Positions 9,414 to 19,556 of a stretch of DNA of 64,000 bases are shown here, one piece after another. The position numbers and the translations under genes were made by a program. How positions within the stretch are numbered: the stretch's first letter is position 1; each line of letters starts with the position of its first letter. The notes under the pieces were generated by a model that worked only from the letters and a program-made list of their open reading frames with translations, was not told the origin of the DNA and ran no database searches. Source of the DNA: Bartonella sp. F02 (GTDB taxonomy: Bacteria > Pseudomonadota > Alphaproteobacteria > Rhizobiales > Rhizobiaceae); contig NZ_JANHOK010000003.1 of NCBI RefSeq assembly GCF_026929975.1, positions 124,001 to 188,000 on the forward strand, given 5' to 3'.

Positions 9414-9650
9414 ATGGTTAGGAAAATTTTTTTATTTGCAGTTTTTATAAGATTGATCAATATAGATTCTGCTTTTGCAGCTGATTGTGCTGAAATTGGT
9501 AAAAGAGTTGCAATGCAGAAAAGAGGAACGTTAACACGTTCGATCCCGATTGTTCGAGAAGGTAAAAATATGTGTACGGTTGTGATTATTGTACCTGCTC
9601 GTGATGGTGAAAAGTTGCGCCGTGTTGAAATTACAGTTCCTTCTGAGTGA
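9414..9650 (+). CDS. feuN: Small exported protein upstream of feuPQ, FeuN-like
   Basis: 78 residues from the ATG at 9414, preceded by GAGAAG; a longer frame from TTG at 9381 lacks a good ribosome-binding site. Residues 1-22 form a signal peptide ending SAFA, with cleavage before ADC. The mature protein of about 56 residues has two cysteines (25 and 54) that could form a disulfide. It lies 18 bases before feuP. In Sinorhizobium meliloti a small periplasmic protein, FeuN, is encoded beside feuPQ and restrains that system; size, location and export match. Sequence homology itself was not tested. Confidence 0.65.
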   Translation: MVRKIFLFAVFIRLINIDSAFAADCAEIGKRVAMQKRGTLTRSIPIVREGKNMCTVVIIVPARDGEKLRRVEITVPSE

Positions 9651-9668
9651 CGTATTTTAGGTTCTGTG

Positions 9669-10337
9669 ATGCGTATTTTAATTGTTGAAGATGATCGAGA
9701 TCTTAACTCTCAGCTAGCAGAAGCTGTGAGAGAAATGGGATATGTTTTCGACAATGCTTTTGATGGTGAAGAAGCTTATTTTTTAGGAAGTACAGAATCT
9801 TATGACGCTGTGATTCTTGATGTTGGTTTGCCCCGTATGGATGGAATTTCTGTCGTTGAGAAATGGCGACAAGAGGGATATTCTATGCCTGTTCTAATAC
9901 TCACAGCACGTGATAGTTGGTCTGATAAGGTGCGTGGGATTGATGCAGGAGCTGATGATTATGTGGTGAAACCTTTCCATTTAGAAGAGGTTATGGCGAG
10001 ATTGAGAGCGTTAATTCGTCGTTCTGCAGGACACTCAACAAATATATTGTCTTTTGGTAATGTTTTATTGGATACGAAAACGTCTCGCGTTTTTGTTCAT
10101 GGTCAGTTGATTAAATTGACATCACACGAATTTCGACTTCTTTCTTATCTTATGCACCATGGAGACAAAGTGATTTCAAGAACAGAGCTTATTAAACATC
10201 TTTACGATCAGGATTTCGATAAGGATTCAAATACAATTGAAGTTTTTGTTGGACGATTGCGAAAAAAACTTGGAGTTGATTTAATCGAAACTGTTCGGGG
10301 AATGGGTTATCGAGCTAAAACATCAGGTGAAAAATGA
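9669..10337 (+). CDS. feuP: OmpR/PhoP-family response regulator, FeuP-like
   Basis: 222 residues from ATG 9669 (a GTG lies one codon upstream). The receiver has acidic residues Asp8 and Asp9, phospho-acceptor Asp51 in ILDVGLPRMDG, and Lys101 in VVKPF. The C-terminal winged helix ends ETVRGMGYRAK, typical of the OmpR/PhoB class. It overlaps the kinase gene by 4 bases (ATGA). FeuP is the closest Rhizobiales regulator by this context (small exported protein, regulator, kinase); a PhoP label is the alternative. Confidence 0.85.
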   Translation: MRILIVEDDRDLNSQLAEAVREMGYVFDNAFDGEEAYFLGSTESYDAVILDVGLPRMDGISVVEKWRQEGYSMPVLILTARDSWSDKVRGIDAGADDYVVKPFHLEEVMARLRALIRRSAGHSTNILSFGNVLLDTKTSRVFVHGQLIKLTSHEFRLLSYLMHHGDKVISRTELIKHLYDQDFDKDSNTIEVFVGRLRKKLGVDLIETVRGMGYRAKTSGEK

Positions 10338-11746
10338 CCGTTTTAGAAAATAATCCTCGATTGAAGGAGTTATTTTTTTTAGTTAAAAAATCTCTCAGTT
10401 TGCGTGTGATAATTTTATCAACGTTATGGATTGTTATGTCTCTTTCATCGATTTTTGGAGTGAGTATTTTATTTTATCAGCGTTCAAGTGAACAAAGTTT
10501 AGAGCGTATTCTTACCGCTCATCTTTATAATTTGATAGCAACGGTTACAGTATCTCCTGAAGGGTATTTAGTAGAAAATATTGGGTTGAATGATATTCGT
10601 TATTCAGATCCCACATCGGGGTGGTATTGGGAGGTAAAAGCGATTTCGCCTAATCTTTATGGGAGACTAATTTCACCATCATTAGGAGTTAAGAAAATTT
10701 TTTCACCAAGTGATGTAGATGTTCCTTTTGATAAAAATTTTTTTCGTTCTTATCGGATAAAGAATATTGATGATCAACAATTACAAGTTATTGAAAGTGA
10801 CGTTGCTCTTGATAATAAAAATCACATTGCACGTTTTCGTCTTATTGGAAATATTGGTGACGTGCATGAACAAGTGCAAAAATTCAAACGAACTTTACAA
10901 ATTTTCTTTTGGATCTTTGGGCTAGGAAGTATTCTCATTAATATTGCTATTATTGTTTTTAGTTTTCAGCCGTTGAAAAAAATACAAAAAATATTGAGTG
11001 ATATTCGAGAAGGGAAAGCGGATTCTGTGAATACAGATTTATTGAGTGAAGTTATGCCACTAGTACAAGAAATGAATGCTCTTATTAAAAATAATCAACG
11101 TATGATTGAACGGTTTCGAATGCAGGTTGGTAATCTTGCTCATTCGTTGAAGACTCCTTTGTCAGTGATCATAAATGAAACGGATAAAATGGGTGGAGAA
11201 CAAGCAATTTTACTCCGTGAACAAACTAAAATGATGCAAGCACAAATAAATCATTATTTGCGACGAGCTCGAGTTGTAGCACAACGTGACAGTATTCTTT
11301 ATCATACATCCGTTTGCGAAGTTCTTGAAAGTTTAGTGCGGGTTATGAAAAAGCTCAATCCTGATAAACAGATTCAACTAATCATGAAGAGTTCTGATAT
11401 TGTGTTTGCTGGTGAAAGAGAAGATTTAGAAGAAATTGTCGGCAATTTAATTGAAAACGCTGTGCAATGGTCTCGTACTCAAATATTAATCAGCTGTTGT
11501 TTAGAAGAAAGTACTGAAAATGAAATGTTTTTTCGTATTGTGATTGAAGATGATGGTTTGGGTTTAACAGAAAAGCAAATTAATAAAGCTTTAAAGAGAG
11601 GCCAAAGACTTGATGAAAATAAGCCAGGAACTGGTTTAGGATTGTCAATTGTTTCAGATCTAGTTAATGAATACGGTGGAAAACTTTTTTTATCACGTTC
11701 TGCATTGGGTGGATTGTATACGAAAGTTTTATTGCCTAAACGCTAA
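10334..11746 (+). CDS. feuQ: Sensor histidine kinase, FeuQ-like
   Basis: 470 residues. Two membrane segments (about 24-48 and 188-211) flank a periplasmic sensor domain of about 140 residues. The H-box is LAHSLKTPLSV with His270. The ATPase domain has an N box (NLIENAVQW) and G boxes (DDGLGL, GTGLGLS). It is coupled to the upstream regulator by a 4-base overlap. In S. meliloti the FeuPQ pair controls envelope and osmoadaptation genes; here the signal is unknown. Confidence 0.85.
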   Translation: MTVLENNPRLKELFFLVKKSLSLRVIILSTLWIVMSLSSIFGVSILFYQRSSEQSLERILTAHLYNLIATVTVSPEGYLVENIGLNDIRYSDPTSGWYWEVKAISPNLYGRLISPSLGVKKIFSPSDVDVPFDKNFFRSYRIKNIDDQQLQVIESDVALDNKNHIARFRLIGNIGDVHEQVQKFKRTLQIFFWIFGLGSILINIAIIVFSFQPLKKIQKILSDIREGKADSVNTDLLSEVMPLVQEMNALIKNNQRMIERFRMQVGNLAHSLKTPLSVIINETDKMGGEQAILLREQTKMMQAQINHYLRRARVVAQRDSILYHTSVCEVLESLVRVMKKLNPDKQIQLIMKSSDIVFAGEREDLEEIVGNLIENAVQWSRTQILISCCLEESTENEMFFRIVIEDDGLGLTEKQINKALKRGQRLDENKPGTGLGLSIVSDLVNEYGGKLFLSRSALGGLYTKVLLPKR

Positions 11747-11889
11747 TAAGTTTTCTTTTGTATACAGCAATAGATGTAACAAAGAAGTCTTTTAGAATAT
11801 GAAATGTTATGTTACACTCACGCAAAGTGAAAATATATAAAAAAAATAAGGCACTTAAGATATAATAGCAAATTTTGGGGAGTCTTTTG

Positions 11890-12504
11890 ATGCAGTTGTC
11901 TTTGTTCGATCGCGTAAAGCGTTATAAGTTTTTTAAGAGTCTTAGTGCTTTTAAAGTGTTGGGTGTTTCATTTGTTGTTCTTATGACATATGGTATTTAT
12001 AGTTTGACAGGTAATCCTAGCATTAAAAGTTATTTTTTTAAAGAATTGATGGATAAAGATCCAAAAACTTTAAATGAAGATGAAAAGCTTGTGCGTTTAC
12101 AAACACTTTTTTTGCGTACGCCTCATGATGGTAAAATAGCGGATGCGTTAGCAATAGCCTATCTTGAGAGAAATCGTTTTCAAGATGCGGTGAATGTTTA
12201 TTTAGATGTCTTTCGTTTGAATGAGGAAACAGCTCCAAGGCTTGTAGGGTACGGTTTGGCGTTAGTTGGAAATGCAGGAGGAGTCATTACACAAGAAGCA
12301 CAAAATGCTTTTCAAAAAGCTGCAGATTTATCTCCAAATGATTTTTATCCTCGTTTATTTTTAGCGGATGCGCTTCGTCAGGCAGGGAAATCTGTGCAGG
12401 CAGTGCAATTTTTACAAGATTTTCTTAATACAATGCCACAGGATAGTGTGGGACGGGTGCAGGTAGAGAATATGATCATTCAATTACAAAAAGCATCTCA
12501 TTAG
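11890..12504 (+). CDS. ccmI: CcmI/CycH-type TPR protein, short form
   Basis: 204 residues from ATG 11890, with GGGGAG (11877-11882) 7 bases upstream. One membrane segment (about residues 23-41) is followed by TPR-like helices (DALAIAYLERNRFQDAVNVY and FYPRLFLADALRQAGKSVQA). CcmI presents apocytochrome c to the haem-ligation complex. Typical rhizobial CycH has about 370 residues with two N-terminal membrane segments; this one matches only the C-terminal part, so the first segment and its loop are absent. Position directly before ccmE, ccmF and ccmH supports the call. Confidence 0.8.
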   Translation: MQLSLFDRVKRYKFFKSLSAFKVLGVSFVVLMTYGIYSLTGNPSIKSYFFKELMDKDPKTLNEDEKLVRLQTLFLRTPHDGKIADALAIAYLERNRFQDAVNVYLDVFRLNEETAPRLVGYGLALVGNAGGVITQEAQNAFQKAADLSPNDFYPRLFLADALRQAGKSVQAVQFLQDFLNTMPQDSVGRVQVENMIIQLQKASH

Positions 12505-12675
12505 AAGATTATAAAGAAAATGATGGGAATTTGCTGAAGTTATTGAATGAGGTTTGATTTATTATGTAAATGTCAAAATAGCGAAATAAAAATTATATCT
12601 GCGTAGAGTATATGTAACTCTCTTTAAAAGAAAAAACGTTAAGATATTTATAGAAATATTTTTTGTAAATAAACT

Positions 12676-13173
12676 ATGCACAATCAAGCTTTGAAAAATC
12701 GTCTTTCACTTAAACTGGTTTTAAAAAGACGGAAAAAAGAGCGGGCATTGATGATTGCGTTGTGCATTTTTATTATGATTGTTGCGATAGGTCTTGTTGT
12801 ATATGCAATGCGCAATACGGTAAGTTTTTTTCGTATGCCGTCTGAAATTACAAGAGAAGATATTTTAACGGGTCGTTCTTTACGTTTAGGTGGTTTTGTT
12901 GAAAAAGGAACTGTTAAACCTGTTGGAAGAACAACAATTACTTTTTTTGTAACGGATAATTTGGAACACAAAAAAGTTATTTTCAATGGTATATTGCCCG
13001 ATCTTTTTCGTGAGGGACAAGGTGTTATTGTAGAAGGGCATTTCGATAAACAAGGTCTTTTTATAGGCACGCGCGTTTTGGCAAAGCATGATGAGAATTA
13101 TATGCCTAAAGAAACAGCAGATCGTTTGGAAAAGAGCTATGATATGAAGAGGTCATTTGATCGTGCTCATTGA
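12676..13173 (+). CDS. ccmE: Cytochrome c maturation haem chaperone CcmE
   Basis: 165 residues. A basic N-terminus and a membrane segment (about 24-45) precede a periplasmic OB-fold domain. The haem-binding histidine lies in [10 protein letters not shown], with the nearby tyrosine also present, so the protein should form covalent holo-CcmE and hand haem to CcmF. Its 3' end overlaps the start of ccmF, so the two are co-translated. Length is normal for the family. Confidence 0.95.
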   Translation: MHNQALKNRLSLKLVLKRRKKERALMIALCIFIMIVAIGLVVYAMRNTVSFFRMPSEITREDILTGRSLRLGGFVEKGTVKPVGRTTITFFVTDNLEHKKVIFNGILPDLFREGQGVIVEGHFDKQGLFIGTRVLAKHDENYMPKETADRLEKSYDMKRSFDRAH

Positions 13174-15142
13174 ATTGGGTCATATTTTTTTAGCTGCAGG
13201 ATTATCTGTTAGTTTGTTGCAAGCATTTTTCCCTTTTTTTAGTATTTTATGGAGAGAACGCTCATTAATACGTGTAGAGATTCTGCTCACATATTTCATC
13301 TTTATATTCTTGTTAATGTCTTTTTTGATTATGGTGTATGCTTATGTTGTGTCAGATTTTTCTGTTTTAAATGTTGTTGAAAATTCGCATTCGGAAAAAC
13401 CGATACTGTATAAGATCGCTGGGGTTTGGGGAAATCATGAAGGATCAATGTTGCTATGGGTTTTAAGTTTATCTTTTTTCAGTACATTGGTTGCTTTGTT
13501 TGGACATCAATTGTCAGAACAATTTAAAGTTCTTACTTTAAGCTGTCAAAGCTGGATTATAAGTGCTTTTCTTTTATTTATTCTTTTTGTTTCTAATCCG
13601 TTTTTACGTGTTATCCCACCGGCATTGCAAGGCAAAGATCTTAATCCTATTTTACAAGATATCGCGTTGATAATTCATCCACCACTACTATATCTTGGTT
13701 ATGTTGGTTTTTCAGTTTGTTTTTCTTTTTCGATTGCTGCGTTGATTACAGGACATGTTGATGGCATTTGGGCGCGTTGGGTACGGCCGTGGCTTCTGCT
13801 GTCATGGTTTTTTTTGACGCTTGGGATTATGGTGGGGTCTTATTGGGCATATTATGAGTTGGGTTGGGGTGGCTATTGGTTTTGGGATCCTGTTGAAAAT
13901 GTTTCGTTTATGCCTTGGCTGTCAGGAACAGCTCTTTTGCATTCTGCTATCGTGCTTGAAAAGCGGGAAGCTTTAAAAAATTGGACCTTATTTCTAGCTA
14001 TTTTGACTTTTTCTCTTTCTTTGATGGGAACTTTTCTTGTCCGTTCTGGTATCGTCGTATCTGTTCATAGTTTTGCTCTTGATCCAACACGTGGGTGGGC
14101 TATTTTGACTATTTTGTTTTTTTTTATGGGGGGCTCTTTTTTTCTTTTTATTCTACGATCACCGGTTTTAAAGACAGGAAGATTATTTCAGTCAGTTTCG
14201 CGTGAAGGTTTTATTGTTTTAAATAATTTATTTCTTATAACAGCAACATTGACGATATTAATTGGGACACTTTATCCTTATTTTTTGGAAGCATTTACGG
14301 GTCAAAAAATTTCTGTTGGTGCAGCTTTTTTTAATCTTACAGTCGGATCTTTAATGGCAGTATCGCTTTTGTTAGTTCCATTTGGACCAATGATGGCTTG
14401 GAAACGTGGTGATTTTTTTGCAGTTTTTGAACGATTGTGGTTTGCTTTTATTTTAGCGAGTATTGCTTGTTTTTGGACATTTTATGCAACGTCTTTACGT
14501 GATATTTTTGCAGCTTTAGGAGTAGGGCTGTCTTTTTTTGTTTTTTGGGGTGCTTTAGTTGATCTTTGGGTGAAAAGTGGGCCTCGGAAGATTCCATTAT
14601 TGGTACGGGTTAAGAGGTTTTTAGGATTACCGTGGTCTGCTTTTGGTACTGCATTTGCGCATATGGGATTAGGAATTACATTGTTTGGGATTGTTTGTGT
14701 TGCGACGTTTGGGCACGAACGGATTTTAACAATGCAAATAGGGGACAAAGTTGCGATAGCGGATAAAATTGTCTGCTTTGACAGCGTAAAAAATGTTTTT
14801 GGATCAAATTATTCTGCAGTACAATTTGATTTTACAGTGTATGACAATCAAAATATAGTTCGCAATATAACAGCATCTAAGAGATTTTATCCGAGTCAAA
14901 ATATATCAACAACAGAAGTAGGTATTAAAAGTTATGGCTTTTCTCAGTTGTATATTGCGCCGGGCCATATCGATGAGAAAGGACTTGCTGTTCATATATG
15001 GTGGAAGCCTTATGTGATTTGTATTTGGTTTGGTGCATTAATGATGGCTGTGGGAGGATGTTTTTCTTTTTTAGGCTGCTACTTCTCTATGAGAAGGAAT
15101 AAACGAATAGACTCTAATTTAAAATCCGCTAAAAATAATTGA
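13163..15142 (+). CDS. ccmF: Cytochrome c haem lyase subunit CcmF
   Basis: About 659 residues and many membrane segments. The tryptophan-rich WWD motif is [20 protein letters not shown], and the conserved membrane histidines are present around it. CcmF with CcmH and CcmI attaches haem to apocytochromes c on the periplasmic side. The start is uncertain: GTG at 13163 (10 bases after AAGAGG) gives MLIELGHIF, close to the usual N-terminus; TTG at 13157 is the alternative. It overlaps ccmE, and ccmH begins one base after its stop. Confidence 0.95.
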   Translation: MLIELGHIFLAAGLSVSLLQAFFPFFSILWRERSLIRVEILLTYFIFIFLLMSFLIMVYAYVVSDFSVLNVVENSHSEKPILYKIAGVWGNHEGSMLLWVLSLSFFSTLVALFGHQLSEQFKVLTLSCQSWIISAFLLFILFVSNPFLRVIPPALQGKDLNPILQDIALIIHPPLLYLGYVGFSVCFSFSIAALITGHVDGIWARWVRPWLLLSWFFLTLGIMVGSYWAYYELGWGGYWFWDPVENVSFMPWLSGTALLHSAIVLEKREALKNWTLFLAILTFSLSLMGTFLVRSGIVVSVHSFALDPTRGWAILTILFFFMGGSFFLFILRSPVLKTGRLFQSVSREGFIVLNNLFLITATLTILIGTLYPYFLEAFTGQKISVGAAFFNLTVGSLMAVSLLLVPFGPMMAWKRGDFFAVFERLWFAFILASIACFWTFYATSLRDIFAALGVGLSFFVFWGALVDLWVKSGPRKIPLLVRVKRFLGLPWSAFGTAFAHMGLGITLFGIVCVATFGHERILTMQIGDKVAIADKIVCFDSVKNVFGSNYSAVQFDFTVYDNQNIVRNITASKRFYPSQNISTTEVGIKSYGFSQLYIAPGHIDEKGLAVHIWWKPYVICIWFGALMMAVGGCFSFLGCYFSMRRNKRIDSNLKSAKNN

Positions 15143-15143
15143 A

Positions 15144-15563
15144 ATGAATTTTTTAAGAGTTTTAATTTTTTTTATGGTTTTTTCAATAACGCAATTGGCA
15201 ATTGCGGTAGAACCGGATGAGATTTTAAAAGACTCAGTTCTTGAAACACGTGCTCGCGATATTTCAGCGCGTTTGCGTTGTCCGGTATGTCAAAATCAAT
15301 CAATTGATGATTCAGATGCTCTTTTAGCACGTGATTTACGGTTTTTAATCCGTGAATATTTAGAAGCAGGAAAAAGTGATCAGCAGATTATCGATTTTCT
15401 TGTTGATCGATATGGGGAATTTATTTTATTAAAGCCACGTTTCCATAAAGGAACATGGTTTTTGTGGTTATCTCCTCTTATTATTATAGCTATTGGCTTG
15501 AGCTTCATTTTGTTTCGAATAAAGTTGTACAAGCATAAAAAGATAATCAAGCATAAAAGATAA
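15144..15563 (+). CDS. ccmH: Cytochrome c maturation protein CcmH/CycL
   Basis: 139 residues. A signal peptide ends near residue 21, then comes the redox motif RCPVCQNQSIDDS and a single C-terminal membrane segment (about 105-125). CcmH reduces apocytochrome c cysteines before haem attachment. One base separates it from ccmF. The thioredoxin CcmG and the CcmABC exporter are not in this window, and must be encoded elsewhere if cytochromes c are made by this route. Confidence 0.94.
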   Translation: MNFLRVLIFFMVFSITQLAIAVEPDEILKDSVLETRARDISARLRCPVCQNQSIDDSDALLARDLRFLIREYLEAGKSDQQIIDFLVDRYGEFILLKPRFHKGTWFLWLSPLIIIAIGLSFILFRIKLYKHKKIIKHKR

Positions 15564-15791
15564 TTATGTCTGATACTCATGAAAACAATGATTAAAATCA
15601 GCAAAGTAAATCTTATATAAAAATAAAAATGAAATAAGTTTCAAGTTTTGACTTTTTTCTTCTAAGTTATTGATTGTTATTTCTTTAACCTTACAAAATT
15701 TTAATTATTTAGACAGAAAACGGTAAGGTCCACTATTGTATAATGAATGGCAATACATATCAAAAAATACTACTGAAGAGGAGCGTATAAA

Positions 15792-17294
15792 ATGGTTCAA
15801 CGAACTTTCCGTACAACATTAGCTGCAATCGGTTTTTCTACAGCTTTAGCGGGGACAGTATTGTTTAGTGGATCAAGTTTGTGGACATCAGCAGCTTATG
15901 CAGATCCTGTATTGGTTTCATCAAGGCAACAGCATGGGTTTGCAGATGTTGTTTCTCAAGTAAAATCAGCTGTTGTTTCTGTGCAAGTGAAAAGCAATGC
16001 AAAAAAAGAAGAACGATTTTTTGGTAATTTTTTTAGTACTCCAGGTTTTGACCAATTGCCAGATCAACATCCTTTAAAAAAATTTTTTCAAGAGTTTTTT
16101 GACCGCTCTTGGCCTGAAAACAAACCTTCACATCGTTCCCATAAACTGCGTCCTATAGCGTTTGGATCTGGTTTTTTTGTTTCATCTGATGGGTATATTG
16201 TGACCAATAATCACGTTATTTCTGATGGAACAAGTTACACTGTTGTTCTTGATGATGGTACAGAGCTTAATGCAAAACTGATTGGAACGGATCCGCGCAC
16301 AGATCTTGCAGTATTAAAGGTCAATGATAAACAGAAATTCCCGTATGTTGAGTTTGGTGATGATATTCAACTTCGTGTTGGAGATTGGGTTGTCGCTATT
16401 GGTAATCCATTTGGTCTTGGCGGAACCGTGACAGCGGGTATTGTTTCAGCACGTGGACGTGATATAGGTGCTGGTGTTTATGATGATTTTATTCAAATTG
16501 ATGCTGCAGTTAATCGAGGAAACTCTGGCGGTCCAACTTTTGATCTTACCGGAAAAGTTGTTGGAGTGAATACAGCTATTTTTTCTCCTTCTGGTGGGAA
16601 TGTTGGGATTGCTTTTGCTATTCCTGCTGCGACAGCAAAACGAGTCGTGACACAGCTCATTGATAAAGGCTCAGTTCAACGTGGTTGGATTGGTGTGCAA
16701 ATTCAACCAGTGACAAAAGAAATTGCTGATTCAATAGGTTTGAAAGAAACCAAAGGCGCTTTGGTTACTGATCCATTGAAAGGACCTGCAGAAAAAGCTG
16801 GTATTAAGACAGGTGATGTCATTATTTCTGTGAACAATGAAAAGGTTGCGGATGCACGTGACTTAGCAAAGCGTATTGCAAATATTAAACCGGGAGAAAC
16901 TGTAACTTTAGGTGTTTGGAGATCTGGTAAAGAGGAGCGTATCAAAGTAAAACTTGATTCTATGCCTGACGATGAAAATAAAAAAGAAGGTTTAAAACGT
17001 CCAAATGGACAAAGTAGTTCAGATGAAACATTAGAAAATTATGGTCTGGTTGTGACACCTGCCGATGATGGTTTAGGATTAGTTGTAACGGATGTAGATT
17101 TGGATTCAGATGCAGCGGATAAAGGAATTCGTCCTGGTGATGTGATTGTGACGGTTAATAATAAACCTGTTAAAAAGGTATCTGATATTACCGAGACAAT
17201 TAAGTATGCAAAAAAATTGGGACGGCCTGCAATATTATTGCAAGTGAGAACAAACGATCAAAATAGGTTTGTTGCTCTTCCGATTGCCAAATAA
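15792..17294 (+). CDS. degP: Periplasmic serine protease DegP/HtrA
   Basis: 500 residues. A signal peptide ends AAYA (about residue 37). The trypsin-like domain has the triad His141 (NNHVISDG), Asp171 (TDLAVLKV) and Ser245 (GNSGGPTF). Two PDZ domains follow, at about 290-380 and 415-495. The protein degrades or refolds misfolded envelope proteins. It sits between the ccm genes and a two-component system, an order I recall from other Rhizobiales. GAGGAG lies 6 bases before the ATG. Confidence 0.95.
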   Translation: MVQRTFRTTLAAIGFSTALAGTVLFSGSSLWTSAAYADPVLVSSRQQHGFADVVSQVKSAVVSVQVKSNAKKEERFFGNFFSTPGFDQLPDQHPLKKFFQEFFDRSWPENKPSHRSHKLRPIAFGSGFFVSSDGYIVTNNHVISDGTSYTVVLDDGTELNAKLIGTDPRTDLAVLKVNDKQKFPYVEFGDDIQLRVGDWVVAIGNPFGLGGTVTAGIVSARGRDIGAGVYDDFIQIDAAVNRGNSGGPTFDLTGKVVGVNTAIFSPSGGNVGIAFAIPAATAKRVVTQLIDKGSVQRGWIGVQIQPVTKEIADSIGLKETKGALVTDPLKGPAEKAGIKTGDVIISVNNEKVADARDLAKRIANIKPGETVTLGVWRSGKEERIKVKLDSMPDDENKKEGLKRPNGQSSSDETLENYGLVVTPADDGLGLVVTDVDLDSDAADKGIRPGDVIVTVNNKPVKKVSDITETIKYAKKLGRPAILLQVRTNDQNRFVALPIAK

Positions 17295-17314
17295 TAATCC
17301 TTATGAGAGAAGAG

Positions 17315-17345
17315 TGGGGCAGAAGTTTATTAGATTTCTGTCCCA
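17315..17345 (+). terminator. Hairpin between degP and the downstream regulator gene
   Basis: TGGGGCAGAA and TTCTGTCCCA form a 10-bp stem with one G-U pair and an 11-base loop. It lies 21 bases after the degP stop and 34 bases before the next start codon. No T run follows on the plus strand, so it may only attenuate read-through or protect the degP 3' end. Confidence 0.45.
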
Positions 17346-17378
17346 AACTCATTTGATCAAATAATGGAGATACATTTT

Positions 17379-18065
17379 ATGAAGATACTTGTCATCGAAG
17401 ATGATTATGAAATGGGATGTTATCTCGAGAAGGCTTTTTTGGAGGCAGGACACATTGTTGATGTTGCGCATGATGGAGAGACGGGTTATACATTAGCAGA
17501 GACGGAAAATTACGATGTTATGGTTATTGATCGGATGCTTCCGTATCGTGATGGTCTCTCTATTATTACGGAATTGCGAACAAAAGGGATTAAAACGCCT
17601 GTTCTTATTCTTTCAGCCTTAGGACAAGTTGATGATCGTGTAACAGGGTTACGTGCCGGAGGAGATGATTACTTAACAAAGCCTTATGCTTTTTCTGAAT
17701 TGCTTGCACGTGTTGAAGTTTTACAACGACGGAAAAATCCTAAAGAGACAGAAACTGTTTATTGTGTGGGAAATCTTGTGCTTGATCGCTTATCTCATAC
17801 GGTAAAACGAGGAGATAGGAATATCATATTACAACCACGTGAGTTTCGGTTGCTTGAATATTTAATGCGTTACACCGGTCAAGTTGTTACGAGGACTATG
17901 CTTTTGGAAAATGTTTGGGATTATCATTTTGATCCACAAACGAATGTTATTGATGTTCATATATCTCGCTTGAGAGCTAAAATTGAAAAAGATTTTGATA
18001 TTCCACTGCTCCATACTATCCGTGGATCTGGGTATATACTGAAAGAACCAGATAAAAAAATATGA
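17379..18065 (+). CDS. OmpR-family response regulator
   Basis: 228 residues from ATG 17379, with GGAGA ending 8 bases upstream; an in-frame ATG at 17364 lacks such a site. The receiver has Asp8/Asp9, phospho-acceptor Asp51 and Lys101 (LTKPYAF). The C-terminal winged helix ends HTIRGSGYIL. It overlaps its kinase gene by 4 bases. Proximity to degP suggests an envelope-stress role, but the pair is too generic by sequence to name. Confidence 0.88.
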   Translation: MKILVIEDDYEMGCYLEKAFLEAGHIVDVAHDGETGYTLAETENYDVMVIDRMLPYRDGLSIITELRTKGIKTPVLILSALGQVDDRVTGLRAGGDDYLTKPYAFSELLARVEVLQRRKNPKETETVYCVGNLVLDRLSHTVKRGDRNIILQPREFRLLEYLMRYTGQVVTRTMLLENVWDYHFDPQTNVIDVHISRLRAKIEKDFDIPLLHTIRGSGYILKEPDKKI

Positions 18066-19444
18066 ATCGCTTTATCAATATAATGCGTACAACTGCATTA
18101 AGACTTTCTGCACTTTATATTTTACTCTTTATGTTGGTTGCAGCAGGACTTTCTGTTTACATGACAGCGTTTTCTGTTTCATTGTTAACAAATCAAACTG
18201 AACATGCTTTGCGTGAAGAATTAAAGCGTATTGAAAGTGCTTATGAATATGGTGGTTTAGCTTTATTAATTCGTACTATTGACTATCGTTCGCGACAACC
18301 AGGTGCTTTTCTTTATCTTGTTACTGACCCTATGGGACGTATTTTAGCGGGGAATGTTGCGCGCATTCAAGTTGGTCTCTTGAAACAAGAAGGCTTTCTT
18401 TCAGATTCTTTTTTGTACTCACGTTTTGGAGAACGCGGCCAAATAAGTAAACATCGCGCTTTAGCAATCGTTGTTAATTTGCCTAATGCTATGAAACTTC
18501 TTGTTGGGCGAGACTTAGATGAAGCAGAACGTTTTTCTGCCGTGATCCGTAAAGCTGTTATCATTGCTCTTGCAGCAATGATGGGAGGAGCTTTATTAAT
18601 ATGGTTTTTTGTTGGGAGACGAGCATTACAAAGAATTGATCATGTCACGGAAGCATCTCAACGATTGATGAATGGTGATTTTAGTGGTCGTTTACCTGTT
18701 TCTGGATCCGGCGATGAGTTTGATCGATTGTCGATCAATCTAAATGTTATGTTGGATCGTATTGAAGAATTAAATGTCGGTTTGCGTCAAGTATCAGATA
18801 ATATCGCGCATGATCTTAGAACTCCGCTAACACGTCTTAGGAATCGTGCTGAAGAAGCGCTCTCTGGAAAAAAGACAGAAAGAGAATATCGGCAGGCATT
18901 GGATGATGTTATAATAGTATCTGACCAACTCATACGCACATTCAATGCTATTTTAATGATTTCACGTATTGAAGCCAGTTGTTCAATTGAGCATTTAGAG
19001 ACAATGAATATGAGGAGCATTCTGGAAGATGCGGTTGAACTTTATGAACCGTTTGCAGAAGAATCTGGCGTGATCCTTCGATTAGGACAGATATTTGATA
19101 AAGAGCTTAAATTAAACCGTGAGCTTATTGCGCAGTCCATATTTAATCTCATTGATAATGCAATTAAATATGCATCTCATAATAATAAAAAAGCTGAGGT
19201 CTTTCTGTCGATGGAAAGTTGTGGAGAGAGTTTACGAGTTGTGGTCAGCGATAATGGGCCTGGAATTTCTGCGGACAAGTATGAAAAAGTCATGGAGCGT
19301 TTTGTTCGTCTTGAAGAAAGCCGTACACAATCGGGTTTTGGGATTGGTTTAAGTATAGCAAAAGCTGTTATGAAATTGCATGGTGGTGAACTCATACTTG
19401 AAAATGCAAATCCTGGTCTTAGAGCGATTTTGTTTTTTCCTTAA
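18062..19444 (+). CDS. Sensor histidine kinase, partner of the upstream regulator
   Basis: 460 residues. Membrane segments lie at about 14-38 and 163-184, separated by a periplasmic domain of roughly 125 residues; a HAMP domain follows (RALQRIDHVTEASQ). His250 lies in the H-box NIAHDLRTPLTRL. The ATPase domain has NLIDNAIKYA, DNGPGI and FGIGLSIAK. The start codon overlaps the regulator's stop codon (ATGA). It ends about 110 bases before glnE. Confidence 0.88.
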   Translation: MNRFINIMRTTALRLSALYILLFMLVAAGLSVYMTAFSVSLLTNQTEHALREELKRIESAYEYGGLALLIRTIDYRSRQPGAFLYLVTDPMGRILAGNVARIQVGLLKQEGFLSDSFLYSRFGERGQISKHRALAIVVNLPNAMKLLVGRDLDEAERFSAVIRKAVIIALAAMMGGALLIWFFVGRRALQRIDHVTEASQRLMNGDFSGRLPVSGSGDEFDRLSINLNVMLDRIEELNVGLRQVSDNIAHDLRTPLTRLRNRAEEALSGKKTEREYRQALDDVIIVSDQLIRTFNAILMISRIEASCSIEHLETMNMRSILEDAVELYEPFAEESGVILRLGQIFDKELKLNRELIAQSIFNLIDNAIKYASHNNKKAEVFLSMESCGESLRVVVSDNGPGISADKYEKVMERFVRLEESRTQSGFGIGLSIAKAVMKLHGGELILENANPGLRAILFFP

Positions 19445-19556
19445 TGTCTAATTGAGTTTGATTATTTTATTTTAGTATTTGTATTTTTTCTAAAGAAAAT
19501 AAGTATAATGCAATGAAAGAGGATGTTAATTGAAATAATAATTCAAGAGAGTGTAC

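Noticed and set aside
12684-13070. 128-codon frame antisense to ccmE
   Set aside because: Antisense shadow of a clear ccmE gene; its composition follows from the opposite strand.
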